DNA of 64,000 nucleotides from Verrucomicrobiota bacterium (GCA_023428905.1 JAEYWP010000008.1:1-64000), one strand, 5' to 3'. Positions 42,161-51,068 are shown, counted from the first letter of the stretch. Numbers and translations are program-made. The notes: generated from the letters alone by a model not told the origin.

Positions 42161-42558
42161 CAGCCAAAACCAGCATGTTATATCGTCTTTGTCAATTTTT
42201 AATGCAATCACCACGAGCAGTCTGTCCCTCGGCAGCATACTCTTCTCTGCAGATTAGAACCTGTCCCTTCTGCGCATCTTTGCGCACGCGGGGACCGTGT
42301 ACAGACCCCAACCTGTCCCTCACGGAAACACTTGAAGCTCCTTAGAACCTGTCCCTTAAGGCTCCCCTTGGTCTGTTTTAGGGTCTGTTCTAGAACCTGT
42401 TCCTTAAAGCTTCTTACTAGAACCTGTCCCTTAAAGCTTCGTAAGGTGTGCAGGTTCAAGTCCTGGCCCGGGCAGCAGCGGTGGAGCCCTGAGAGCGCGG
42501 GACCAGGCGGCTGCGAGCTTGCTCGGCCGTAGGCCGCTGGGCACTTCTCTAGGTGCTC
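42161..42558 (-). repeat. CCTGTCCCTT repeat array and att-like tRNA fragment
   Basis: Between 42225 and 42435 there are about six copies of AGAACCTGTCCCTT or close variants (around 42225, 42258, 42310, 42345, 42391 and 42418), several extended to CTTAAAGCTTCT. They are in the reverse orientation to the GGGACAGG repeats of 35.6-36.1 and 44.9-45.0 kb. From 42441 the tRNA-Leu tail copy begins, followed by CGGTGGAGCCCTGAGAGCG, a copy of the lipoprotein-gene end. No gene lies here. Confidence 0.75.
42441..42480 (+). repeat. Direct repeat copy 2 (tRNA-Leu 3' end), att-like
   Basis: This matches 41061-41100 at 38 of 40 positions; the differences fall in the acceptor stem (T to G before CCCGGGC) and the CCA (C to G). 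It lacks the 5' half and cannot form a tRNA. Confidence 0.75.
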
Positions 42559-44925
42559 ATGACGTCCCGCTTATCCGCCCGTCACCAGGTGCAACCGCGT
42601 TCGTTGCTGTTGTTGGGGTTGATGCTGGCGTGTTTTTCCTGGTTCCTCGGAGGCAGCGCCTGGACGCTGGCTGAAGGGAAATGGATCTCGCGTGGGCCGG
42701 TGGACTATTACCACTTTGCCACGGAAGCGGCGCTGAACGGTCGGCTTCATCTCAGCATCACACCACGACAGGAGCTCGCTCAGCTGAGTAATCCGTACGA
42801 CAGCGGTCTGAACATCCCGTATCGGGTGCTCGATCTCAGCTACTACCGGGGCAAGTATTATTTCTATTGGGGGCTCGCACCGGTCGTATTGTTTTTTGCT
42901 CCGTGTTATCTCCTGTTTGGGGTGTATCCAACGGAGGCTCTGGCCAGCGCTGTTTTTGGGTTGGCGGCGTTGGGAGTGTGGGCGGACCTGTTGTTGCGAA
43001 TACGGCGTGAGCATTTTTCGAATGTCACGTGGCCGGCCACCACATTGCTGCTGGGCTGTCTGGGGGTGTGTTCGCTCCTTCCTTCGATTGTGGGCAACGT
43101 CTACAATGTGCCGATTGCGGCGGCGGCCTTTGGTCAGGCGCTCGCCCTGTGGACGATACACCGATTGCTTCAGCGGCCCCGCGCGGAGCTTCGCTGGCTC
43201 CTGCTGCTGGGGTTCGCGGCAAGTTGCGCGATTGCCTCGAGGCCGAATTATGTGCTCTGGCTTTGGGTGATCGCCGCCGCGCCCCTGTTGCTGGCGTGGA
43301 GGGAGCGGAAACGGGCCCTGGCGATTCTGGCTGCCGCGGCCGGTTTGCCGGCTCTCACCGGCGGACTCATGCTGGCGTTGAATTACGCGCGTTTTGGGAA
43401 AGTTGCGGAGTTCGGCATGCATTACCAGTTAACCGGGCCACATCAGCCGGAGGTCTTGCTGAGTCCGGCGCACATCCCCGCGAACCTGGGTGTTTACGGG
43501 TGGAACCTGCCTGAGGCGACCTCGCTGTATCCATTTGTCTACGAGCCGGCGGGTGGACCGTTTGGCATTGCGACGTTTCCCGTGGTTCTTGCGATGGTGG
43601 GCCTGTGTTGGCTGCCGGCGAAGGCGGCAACGCGGTTGACCGCCTGGACGGCCGCTGCGTGCGGCGTCGGAGGCCTGTTGGCGACGTGCGCTTTCTTCGG
43701 ATGTGGCCGCAGATACATGCTCGATTTTGCTCCGGCGACGATCTTTGCCGGATGCGTCGGCGCCCTTTGCATGTTGGGCCGCACCCAGGGATACACTCGT
43801 TTGTTGCGCGGAGCGGTGGGGGCTCTCCTGGTTGCCAGCGTGCTCCTTGGCGTGCTGCTGCAGCCCCGGGCTTGGACACGCGGCGAGGAAGTCTCGCGCA
43901 GCGCGGCCCAGTTTTTGAATCGGTTTACGTTCTGGTGTGAGGACCTCGCTGGTCGGGCGTATGGCCCGCTCGTAGTCAAGTTTCAGCTACCTGTGGGTCG
44001 GACCGGCAGCTTTGAGCCCCTCATATCCACGGGGTCCGCAAGTCTGGGTGGAGAGGCGGTGTTTCTTCATTACGTAGATGAACGGCACGTCCAGGTGGGC
44101 TTCTTCCAAACGGGGACAACCCATTGGTTGTCCAAACCCCTCGAAGTCGATTATTCGGCGGAGCAGACGCTACTCGTCGCGCTTGGAAGCCTGCTCCCCC
44201 ATGAGAGTCACCCGTCTTTCGATTCGTGGCGGGAGTCCGCGCGCAAAACGGCGGCGCGGGAGGCCGTGCTGATTCTCAACGGACAGCTGGTTTACAAGTC
44301 TGCGCTTTTTTACTCAGACGCTGCGAGGGCGCGTTGGTCTTTAGGTGAGAATCAGATCGCGGCAGGCGTAAGTGCGGCGAGATTCACCGGATCCGTCCGT
44401 GCCGAGCGCATCGATTTCCGCCAATTGTTGCCAGAGCAGTACGCCGCACTGATTTCGCCTGTACAGGCGGAGGTGAGTCATGGCGCGTGGCGTTTGAGAC
44501 TTCGACTGCCGGAGAATCCGCCGCCGGGGCGATACGATCCGCTTCTTGTCAGCGGTGTGACGGGTGCCGGCGACTTCGTTTATTTGTTTTATCCTGAGCG
44601 AAACAAAATAGCATTTGGGCACGACTGCTGGGGATATGGCGGCAGTGCCTCGGAAAGTGTCGTGGCAGAGTGGGGAGGAGAGCACACGATCGAGGTCGAC
44701 CATAGTGGGTTGAGAGGGCGGGCAGACTTCACGCCGGGTCGGGCCTCGACTGGACGCCCATATCTGCGCGTGATTTTAAACGGCCAGGTGGTGATGGAGA
44801 CGGAGGACAAGACGTACGACGCCGCTCCGGATACGGTAGTGATTGGCGAGAACCGACTCGGTGGCTCCACCACCGCGCCCGTGTTCTCGGGCGAAATCAA
44901 GTCTGCCGAACGCCTCTCCAAATAG
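42559..44925 (+). CDS. Multi-pass membrane protein with two tandem C-terminal lectin-like modules
   Basis: From ATG 42559 it is 788 residues. About residues 1-440 form some ten or more membrane helices with a large first loop (YYHFATEAALNGRLHLSITP, then SYYRGKYYFYWGLAPVVLFF), a layout like GT-C type glycosyltransferases, though no clear catalytic motif is seen. The remainder is probably extracytoplasmic and contains an internal duplication: EPLISTGSASLGGEAVFLHY and AVLILNGQLVYKSA with SLGENQI (about 480-625) recur as DPLLVSGVTGAGDFVYLFY and LRVILNGQVVMET with VIGENRL (about 640-785). These resemble concanavalin-like carbohydrate-binding folds. It could transfer or bind cell-surface sugars; not recognised as a named family. 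Confidence 0.75.
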   Translation: MTSRLSARHQVQPRSLLLLGLMLACFSWFLGGSAWTLAEGKWISRGPVDYYHFATEAALNGRLHLSITPRQELAQLSNPYDSGLNIPYRVLDLSYYRGKYYFYWGLAPVVLFFAPCYLLFGVYPTEALASAVFGLAALGVWADLLLRIRREHFSNVTWPATTLLLGCLGVCSLLPSIVGNVYNVPIAAAAFGQALALWTIHRLLQRPRAELRWLLLLGFAASCAIASRPNYVLWLWVIAAAPLLLAWRERKRALAILAAAAGLPALTGGLMLALNYARFGKVAEFGMHYQLTGPHQPEVLLSPAHIPANLGVYGWNLPEATSLYPFVYEPAGGPFGIATFPVVLAMVGLCWLPAKAATRLTAWTAAACGVGGLLATCAFFGCGRRYMLDFAPATIFAGCVGALCMLGRTQGYTRLLRGAVGALLVASVLLGVLLQPRAWTRGEEVSRSAAQFLNRFTFWCEDLAGRAYGPLVVKFQLPVGRTGSFEPLISTGSASLGGEAVFLHYVDERHVQVGFFQTGTTHWLSKPLEVDYSAEQTLLVALGSLLPHESHPSFDSWRESARKTAAREAVLILNGQLVYKSALFYSDAARARWSLGENQIAAGVSAARFTGSVRAERIDFRQLLPEQYAALISPVQAEVSHGAWRLRLRLPENPPPGRYDPLLVSGVTGAGDFVYLFYPERNKIAFGHDCWGYGGSASESVVAEWGGEHTIEVDHSGLRGRADFTPGRASTGRPYLRVILNGQVVMETEDKTYDAAPDTVVIGENRLGGSTTAPVFSGEIKSAERLSK

Positions 44926-45475
44926 CGGCTCCCGGCAAGGGACAGGCTTTTAGCAAGGGACAGGCAAAAAACAGCCAGCAAGGCTCCTAGCAAGGGACAG
45001 GCATAAAACAGCCAGCAATGGCCTGCCGAAAACACATCGACAAAGACATCCACAAATCGAAGTTCACTTCCACAGCTTGGTCCAACCACAACAGGGCGGC
45101 CACCGGCAGTCTGCGCCTCGTCCCCGCCTTCTCATCGGGTCTCTCGCCTGCGCTCTGAGTGCGAGTCGATGCGGCAGTTGGTCCTAGATCAATCGCTCGC
45201 ACTCGATCAGGGCCTCGCCCTCTTGGAAGAGGCGGAAGCCAGCCGAAACAAGGGTCGAGTCGCACGAACTGGCGCTCACGCACCCGTTTTTGGCAGTTGC
45301 TCCTCTGCCGCTACTTCCGGTCTTGTGCCGCGGTGACAGAGCACCGCGCCGGCGGTGGAAGCCTCCATCGTTTCACAAGTTGCTCGCTGGGAACACCCGC
45401 TGGCGTTAGGGTCTTTTTTGACGGCGCCGCGACGGTTGCGCGCGTGAATGACTCCCATGTCGGCGGCTCACTTCC
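44926..45475. repeat. Intergenic with AGCAAGGGACAGGC repeats
   Basis: Three copies of AGCAAGGGACAGGC or close variants occur at about 44935, 44953 and 44992, with ACAGCCAGCAA phrases between them (about 44971 and 45010). The remaining 450 bases show no credible gene; short frames exist on both strands but lack coding character. Confidence 0.65.
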
Positions 45476-46591
45476 ATGAATGACTCCAACGTCAGCGGTC
45501 GGAACTTCCGGAACGCATTCGTGCTTCTGTTGGTTACCGCGATCTCCCTTCTAGCCCTCGCGATCGTCTGGCCGTTTTTCAAGCCGCTCCTCCTCGGGGC
45601 AATGCTCGCGGGACTGAGTCATCCGCTCTACCGGTGGCTGGCCCGCTGCTTTAGAGGGCGCACGTCTTTGGCGTCGTTCACCACCCTGCTCATTCTAGTC
45701 GTCCTGGCCGTCGGACCGCTCGGAGCCTTCGCCGGGGTCGTCATCGGCCAGGCGCTGCAAGTGAGTGAGCAGGCAATCCCGTGGGCGCGTCAACACTTCG
45801 GACCGGCGAGCGGTTTCGATGTGCACAACTGGCTGGTGCAGCGCTTTCCTGTCCTCGAGCCATACATCCCCACCCAGGAGGCGATCGTCGACAACATCGG
45901 GTTGGCAGCCAAATCCACCGGCGGATTCCTGGTAGGCGCCGCTTCCCGCATGACCGCCGGCACTGCCGCCTTCCTGCTCAATGCCTTCGTCATGCTCTAC
46001 GCCATGTTCTTTTTCCTGCGCGACGGGAAAGCCATTCTCGAGAAGGTGTTTTATTACATACCGCTTCGCCACGAGGACGAGCTGCAGATGATCGAGCGTT
46101 TTACGTCCGTCACACGCGCGACGATCAAGGGCACCATCATCATTGGAATCGTCCAAGGCACACTTGCGGGCCTGGCGCTGTGGGCCGCCGGAATCGGCGG
46201 CGCCGCCTTCTGGGGCACCATCATGGTCATTCTTTCCGTCATCCCAGGCGTTGGCTCCGCCCTGGTCTGGATCCCCGCCGTGATCTATCTCTTCGCCACC
46301 GGTCAAATCGTGGCTGCAACCCTCGTCGCAATCTGGTGCGCCGCCGTGGTCGGCACGATCGACAACGTGCTTCGGCCAATGCTGGTCGGCAAAGACGCTA
46401 AAATGCCCGACCTGCTGATCTTGGTGGGCACCCTGGGCGGCCTCTTCCTCTTCGGTCCCATCGGTTTCATCGCAGGGCCGCTGGTTTTTGGCCTTTTCCT
46501 CACCGTGTGGGAAATCTACGGGAACGCGTTCCGCGATATCCTTCCGCCCGTTAAACCGCTCACCGGCGCGGTCACGCCCCTGAAAAAATAG
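45476..46591 (+). CDS. AI-2E family transporter (PerM-like membrane protein)
   Basis: The 371-residue inner-membrane protein has about eight helices: LLVTAISLLALAIVWPFFKP, LLGAMLAGLSHPLYRWLARC, TLLILVVLAVGPLGAFAGVV, a soluble stretch to residue about 150, then paired helices around MTAGTAAFLLNAFVMLYAMFFFLRDG, IIGIVQGTLAGLALWAAGIG and WGTIMVILSVIPGVGSALVW, ending GPIGFIAGPLVFGLFLTVWEIY. PGVGSALVW and LRPMLVGKDAKMPDLLILVG are family signatures. Members export varied small molecules or ions; despite the name few handle autoinducer-2. It stands alone, followed by a bidirectional terminator. Confidence 0.93.
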   Translation: MNDSNVSGRNFRNAFVLLLVTAISLLALAIVWPFFKPLLLGAMLAGLSHPLYRWLARCFRGRTSLASFTTLLILVVLAVGPLGAFAGVVIGQALQVSEQAIPWARQHFGPASGFDVHNWLVQRFPVLEPYIPTQEAIVDNIGLAAKSTGGFLVGAASRMTAGTAAFLLNAFVMLYAMFFFLRDGKAILEKVFYYIPLRHEDELQMIERFTSVTRATIKGTIIIGIVQGTLAGLALWAAGIGGAAFWGTIMVILSVIPGVGSALVWIPAVIYLFATGQIVAATLVAIWCAAVVGTIDNVLRPMLVGKDAKMPDLLILVGTLGGLFLFGPIGFIAGPLVFGLFLTVWEIYGNAFRDILPPVKPLTGAVTPLKK

Positions 46592-46605
46592 TCCGACCGC
46601 CATCC

Positions 46606-46660
46606 CCAAAAAAAAGTTGGCCGGTCGCCTACCCCTAAGCGACCGGCCATTTGCTTTCTT
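46606..46660. terminator. Bidirectional intrinsic terminator
   Basis: TGGCCGGTCGC (46618-46628) pairs with GCGACCGGCCA (46639-46649). An A-run (46608-46615) lies before the stem and a T-rich segment after it, so it can stop transcription from both the transporter gene and the convergent minus-strand gene. Confidence 0.88.
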
Positions 46661-46785
46661 GGTTACCCCAAAAAGACGTCCGCTAAGCGGATCGTCGTGA
46701 GAGGAACGTGCGCGAAGCGGCGACGCGCCACAAATCCCGGCGCATTCACTCGTTTGGAATCTGCGCCGTGTCCGGCTCGCTCGCG

Positions 46786-47202
46786 TCAATTCCCGCCCTG
46801 TGCCTGAAGCGCCGCGAATCGGTCCATAGCCGGGCGCACGTTCGACGGAAAGTGCTCTGCCGCAAGCTGTAGCATCGCCTTCGAAAAGAGCGCCGCCCCG
46901 TCCGCGAGCGCATCCTGTCCGCGGTCCCGGTAAATTTCCGACGCAGAACGGAGCAATGCCGCATACGCACAGGCTTTTTCGCATGCGACCCGCTCAGACT
47001 CACCCCGCGTGAGTGCGGCAAACTGTTCTTCCAAAGAACGTTGAGTATAATCCGCTGCGGGCCCGCCGAAAAGCGTCTCCTGCGCGTGCACCACGCTAAT
47101 CAAGGCTTCATCGGTGCGACCGAGTTCCCGTGCGCGGTAAACCTGGCGAAAGAAAACGCCGAGTTGTTCGATCAATCGCTGCACATAATCCTGGCGTTGC
47201 AT
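46786..47202 (-). CDS. Small helical protein of unknown function (DUF6483-like)
   Basis: Starting at MQRQDYVQRLIEQLGVFFRQ gives 138 residues; the upstream in-frame codons lack coding character. The product is all-helical and soluble, with RTDEALISVVHAQETLFG and RSASEIYRDRGQDALADGAALFSKAMLQLAAEHFP, a pattern suggesting a small TPR-like or helical-bundle cytosolic protein. The opening resembles the DUF6483 family, but I cannot verify this. It lies downstream of the GH43 gene on the same strand with a gap of 118 bases. Confidence 0.55.
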   Translation of the reverse strand: MQRQDYVQRLIEQLGVFFRQVYRARELGRTDEALISVVHAQETLFGGPAADYTQRSLEEQFAALTRGESERVACEKACAYAALLRSASEIYRDRGQDALADGAALFSKAMLQLAAEHFPSNVRPAMDRFAALQAQGGN

Positions 47203-47320
47203 AGAAAGAGGGATGAGAGGAAGGGCGGCTTCGGCAAACGAACCGGCACGGCCGACCTCCTGGACCCACGTTGTGCCGCGCCTCAGCACATGACAACGTC
47301 CGCGCGGCAACGCGATCCCT

Positions 47321-48706
47321 TCACTCCAGGCGCCACTCGAAGACGCCAGCGGCCCGAGGGCCGACTGAGTTCATCCGAAGACGTACATAACGCGCGGGCA
47401 CGGCGTGAACGGCAACCAGGGGAGACCCAGGCGACTCCGGCACATTGCGCCACGCCTCGGACCAACGTTCCCCATCCTCGGACACCTCAATCCAAGCCCT
47501 GTAAGCTTCGTTGGGATACTCAGGCAGGATGCGGCTCCCCTGCAGGTCCCGCACCCGACCAAAATCCACCTGCAGCCAGCCCTCGCCTGGCTCCGAAGCA
47601 ACCCACCGCGTGGCGTAATTGTTGTCAAAAGCGGCATTGGCGCCGGTATGCGCATCCGCCGCGCTGGAGGCCTCGAGACGGACCCCGCTCGCGGCGAAAA
47701 GTGCGCGGGCGCGCTCTGCTTCCGTCCGGCGCATAAACGCGGGCGCGCGATGCGTGGGCATGACGGTGGCGATGGTGCCGTCTTCACCGAAGCGGAGCGG
47801 ATCGACGCACACCTGCCGGAAGGCAGAGCCGGCCACGTATGGGATCCTGTGCCGGTGATAAACGATATATACCTGTCCCTCGCGCCGTAAAAAACCGTGA
47901 TGCCCGGGACTGACCACATGCCGCGCATGATCAGTCGTGAGGATGGGGCTGTTGTTTCCCTCCACAAAGGGACCGAGAGGCGTGTCCCCGACGGCATACC
48001 GCACCTCGTACGTGTCGCTCACCGTCCTCCCCTGCGAATACGTCAGATAATACCGTCCGTCGTGCTTCAGCAGGGTGGGCCCTTCAAAGTAGTTGGTGGG
48101 TGTCACGACTCTCGGCTCACCCTCAAAACTCGCCAGATCGGCGCCTAGGCGTACCGCAAAACAAGCGCCATTCACCCAGTTCCATCCGGAGCCCCAATAC
48201 AGGTACGCAGAACCGTCCTCATCCACAAAGGCATCTGCATCGATCATGTGGTACCTGCGGTCAAAATCTGCCGTCACAAGGGGTCTGTCCCCAAGGGCGT
48301 TTTTCCAAGGTCCGAGCGGATGGTCCGCCACTCCCGTCCAGATCTCGCTGCCCACCGACACGTACATGTGAAAACGGCCGTCGCGTCCGCGTACGACCGA
48401 GGGCGCCCAGACATTCGCCTCCAGCGACGTGGGGCTGGTGCACGCCTCCTTGGTGGGCCAATTCAAGGGATGATACGTCCACTCCGCAAAATCAGACGTG
48501 ACCCAGCAGCCGAGGGTGCGGCCTCCCCAGGGTTCGATGGTCGCATAGAGGTAGTGCCGGCCCTCATACTCAATCACCGTGGGGTCGGCAAAATAGCCCG
48601 GCAGAATCGGGTTGCCCGCATCCGCCATGTCCCAGCGGTCGTCCCCCTCCGCCCGCACGAGTGGGGCGGCCATCGCCAATAGTAGCAGGCCTAAAATTCG
48701 ACGCAT
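47321..48706 (-). CDS. Secreted GH43 glycosidase with C-terminal discoidin-like domain
   Basis: From MRRILGLLLLAMAAPLVRAE the product is 461 residues with a signal peptide. A five-blade propeller GH43 domain (about residues 25-330) contains the catalytic Asp in GYFADPTVIEY, the pKa-modulating Asp in HMIDADAFVDEDG and the general-acid Glu in NYFEGPTLLKHDG. From about residue 335 an F5/8 type C or CBM32-like sandwich follows (RLEASSAADAHTGANAAFDN, NNYATRWVASEPGEGWLQVDFG). GH43 enzymes act on arabinan, xylan or galactan side chains. It is divergent from the GH144-like gene, so the two probably serve plant or microbial polysaccharide breakdown together. Confidence 0.92.
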   Translation of the reverse strand: MRRILGLLLLAMAAPLVRAEGDDRWDMADAGNPILPGYFADPTVIEYEGRHYLYATIEPWGGRTLGCWVTSDFAEWTYHPLNWPTKEACTSPTSLEANVWAPSVVRGRDGRFHMYVSVGSEIWTGVADHPLGPWKNALGDRPLVTADFDRRYHMIDADAFVDEDGSAYLYWGSGWNWVNGACFAVRLGADLASFEGEPRVVTPTNYFEGPTLLKHDGRYYLTYSQGRTVSDTYEVRYAVGDTPLGPFVEGNNSPILTTDHARHVVSPGHHGFLRREGQVYIVYHRHRIPYVAGSAFRQVCVDPLRFGEDGTIATVMPTHRAPAFMRRTEAERARALFAASGVRLEASSAADAHTGANAAFDNNYATRWVASEPGEGWLQVDFGRVRDLQGSRILPEYPNEAYRAWIEVSEDGERWSEAWRNVPESPGSPLVAVHAVPARYVRLRMNSVGPRAAGVFEWRLE

Positions 48707-48819
48707 GCGGCACGTTGGTCCGGGCGTCACAGACGCGCCATTCGAAAACGTCCCGCGCCCGTCGGGCTGCGGGAACTTGAAGGGCCTTTCCCGATCCGCA
48801 GGCATGCGTTCACCCCCCC

Positions 48820-51015
48820 ATGAAACTGCACCCCGCCCTGTTGCTCGCCTGCTGCGTCACCGCAGGCGCCTACACCCCCGTCATCTCCACCTACGACCGC
48901 CACGTCATCTTCGACAACAGCCTCTCCGACGATGGCTACGAGATGAGCCAAAGCTACCTGGTGGCTCCGAGCACGCTCGAGACTCACGAGGGCAAATGGC
49001 CGGTTGAAACCCGGCATCATGTCAGTCCACCCAATTGCCTTCGCCTCCGCTGGAGGTCATCGCCCGGCGGCGACTGGCGGATGACGGTCGAGATCACAAA
49101 GCGCTACGCCCGCCCTTTTCGCTTCGAGGGGGACGCGCTGACGTTCTGGGTCTATCCCGAATTCGACCTCACGGAAGATACCTCACCTCGCGTCTATCTC
49201 CAGGACATCGACACGTTCGGAACTGCCGCAACGCCGCTGGTGAAGGGACCGGACCGCATCCCGGCGCGCACCTGGCACCAGGTCACCCTGCCTTTCAAGG
49301 ACCTCAAGCCCGCCACCCACAACAGCACGGACGACCCGAAGTTCAGGCCCGAAAAGGCAGTGAGCGTGTCCTTCATGCAAGGCTTGGACGACACGGTGGA
49401 ACGCACTGTCTACGTCGACGATTTCCAGATCCGGCCGGTGCACGATCGGGACCGCGACGCTCCGGCAGCACCGGCGGGTGTATCCGCAAAACCCTACGAG
49501 CGGCACATCGACATCAGCTGGAACGCGGTGGATGCGCCAGACCTGCTCTCCTACCGCATCCACCGTTCCGTCGAGGGCGGTGACTTCAAGCCCGTCGGAA
49601 CCCAGCACGGCACACGTACGCGTTTCCTCGATTTTCTGGGCGAGCCCGGATGTCAGGCGCGCTACCGCGTGACTGCAATCGACGTCATGGGCAATGAGTC
49701 CGTCGCGTCCGCGGAGAGCGAGTCCGTGCAAACCCGCGCACTGGACGACGAGGCCTTGATGACCATGGTGCAGGAGGCGTGCTTCCGGTATTACTGGGAG
49801 ACGGCACATCCGAAGGCCGGCCTCGCGCCCGAGGTGCTGCCAGGCGATCCCAATCTGCTCGCCCTCGGTGGAAGCGGCTTCGGGGTGATGGCCTTGATCG
49901 TCGGCGCAGAGCGCGGCTTTGCGCCGCGGGAGGCGGTGGCGGAGCGAATGGTGCGCATCGTCCGCTTCCTGGCGGCGGCAGACCGCTTTCACGGCGTGTG
50001 GCCGCATTTCCTCAACGGCGAAACAGGCAAGGCGGTGCCGTTTTTCGGCAAGTACGACAACGGGGGAGACTTGGTCGAGACGGCCTTCATGATCCAGGGG
50101 CTGCTCGCAGCGCGACAGTATTTCGATGGGGACTCGGCGGCGGAAAAGGAGATCCGGAACACCGTCACGCGGCTCTGGCATGAGGTCGAGTGGGACTGGT
50201 ATCGGAAAACTCCCGACAGCGATGTGCTTTACTGGCATTGGTCGCCCGATGCTGGCTTTCACATCAGCCATCCCCTGATCGGGTGGAACGAGACGATGAT
50301 CGTCTATCTGCTCGCCATCGCATCCCCGACGCATCCCGTCCCCGCATCCCTCTACCACACGGGATGGGCCGGGACCTCAGAGCGGCATGTCACCTATCGG
50401 CGCGCGTGGAGCCGCACCACCGTGGGCGATCGTTACGTCAACGGTGGAACCTATTATGGACAGCTCCTCGATGTTGGCGTGGGCAACGGCTCCGACCTGT
50501 TTTTTGTGCACTTTTCCTTTATGGGATTTGATCCTCGAGGCTGGCGGGACGCGTACACCAATTACTTCGAAAACAACCGCGCCATTGTCCGCATCAATCA
50601 CGCCTACTGCGTGGAGAATCCGCGCGGTTTCCAAGGCTACGGTCCGGACAGCTGGGGCCTGTCGGTGGGCATCAATTCCGGCGGCGGAAAACCCCTTCCC
50701 CGGGACGACAATGGCACCATCAGCATCATGGCCTCGCAGGCTTCGATGCCCTACACGCCCGCCGAATCACTTCGGGCCCTGCGCCATTTCTACCGCACGC
50801 TGGGGCCCAAGGTGTTTGGGGTTTATGGCTTCCATGACGGTTTTAACGCCACCCAGAACTGGTACGAAGAGACCTACATGGCGCTAAATCAGGCGCCGAT
50901 CACGGTAATGATCGAGAACCACCGGTCCGGTTTGGTCTGGCGCCATTTCATGAAAAATCCCGAGATCGAGCCGGCCCTTCGCTCCATCGGTTTCAAACGC
51001 GAGACCCAACCATAA
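48820..51015 (+). CDS. Secreted glucoamylase-family / GH144-like glycoside hydrolase
   Basis: The 731-residue protein has a short signal peptide (MKLHPALLLACCVTAGAYT). An N-terminal carbohydrate-binding-like sandwich (about 20-205: DALTFWVYPEFDLTED, WHQVTLPFKDL) is followed by a fibronectin-III-like module (about 215-300: SWNAVDAPDLLSYRIHRSVE) and a glycoamylase-family alpha6/alpha6 barrel (about 305-725: MVQEACFRYYWETAHPKAGL, ALGGSGFGVMALIVG, GGDLVETAFMIQGLLAARQY, HISHPLIGWNETMIVYLLAIA, NWYEETYMALNQAPI). This fold includes GH144 endo-beta-1,2-glucanases, the likeliest activity. The stop overlaps the T-run of the opposing terminator. Confidence 0.9.
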   Translation: MKLHPALLLACCVTAGAYTPVISTYDRHVIFDNSLSDDGYEMSQSYLVAPSTLETHEGKWPVETRHHVSPPNCLRLRWRSSPGGDWRMTVEITKRYARPFRFEGDALTFWVYPEFDLTEDTSPRVYLQDIDTFGTAATPLVKGPDRIPARTWHQVTLPFKDLKPATHNSTDDPKFRPEKAVSVSFMQGLDDTVERTVYVDDFQIRPVHDRDRDAPAAPAGVSAKPYERHIDISWNAVDAPDLLSYRIHRSVEGGDFKPVGTQHGTRTRFLDFLGEPGCQARYRVTAIDVMGNESVASAESESVQTRALDDEALMTMVQEACFRYYWETAHPKAGLAPEVLPGDPNLLALGGSGFGVMALIVGAERGFAPREAVAERMVRIVRFLAAADRFHGVWPHFLNGETGKAVPFFGKYDNGGDLVETAFMIQGLLAARQYFDGDSAAEKEIRNTVTRLWHEVEWDWYRKTPDSDVLYWHWSPDAGFHISHPLIGWNETMIVYLLAIASPTHPVPASLYHTGWAGTSERHVTYRRAWSRTTVGDRYVNGGTYYGQLLDVGVGNGSDLFFVHFSFMGFDPRGWRDAYTNYFENNRAIVRINHAYCVENPRGFQGYGPDSWGLSVGINSGGGKPLPRDDNGTISIMASQASMPYTPAESLRALRHFYRTLGPKVFGVYGFHDGFNATQNWYEETYMALNQAPITVMIENHRSGLVWRHFMKNPEIEPALRSIGFKRETQP

Positions 51016-51041
51016 AAAAGCAGCTCCCCCGGGGGAGCTGC
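51014..51041 (-). terminator. Rho-independent terminator of small lipoprotein gene
   Basis: A perfect 22-base palindrome GCAGCTCCCCC/GGGGGAGCTGC (51020-51041) is followed on the minus strand by six T (51019-51014). Its T-run overlaps the end of the convergent glycosidase gene. Confidence 0.9.
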
Positions 51042-51068
51042 GCGTGTCGCTTCAGAGTACCCGGCCGG

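Noticed and set aside
41013..42480. Prophage or integrative island at tRNA-Leu
   Set aside because: The direct repeat fits, but the 1.4 kb interior has no integrase, phage or conjugation gene; kept only as an att-like duplication.
42441..42480. Second tRNA-Leu gene
   Set aside because: Only the 3' 37 bases are present; the acceptor partner, D-arm and anticodon are missing.
44926..45475. Short open frames in the gap before the AI-2E transporter gene
   Set aside because: They run through the GGGACAGG repeats, have no recognisable domain and differ in composition from the neighbouring genes.
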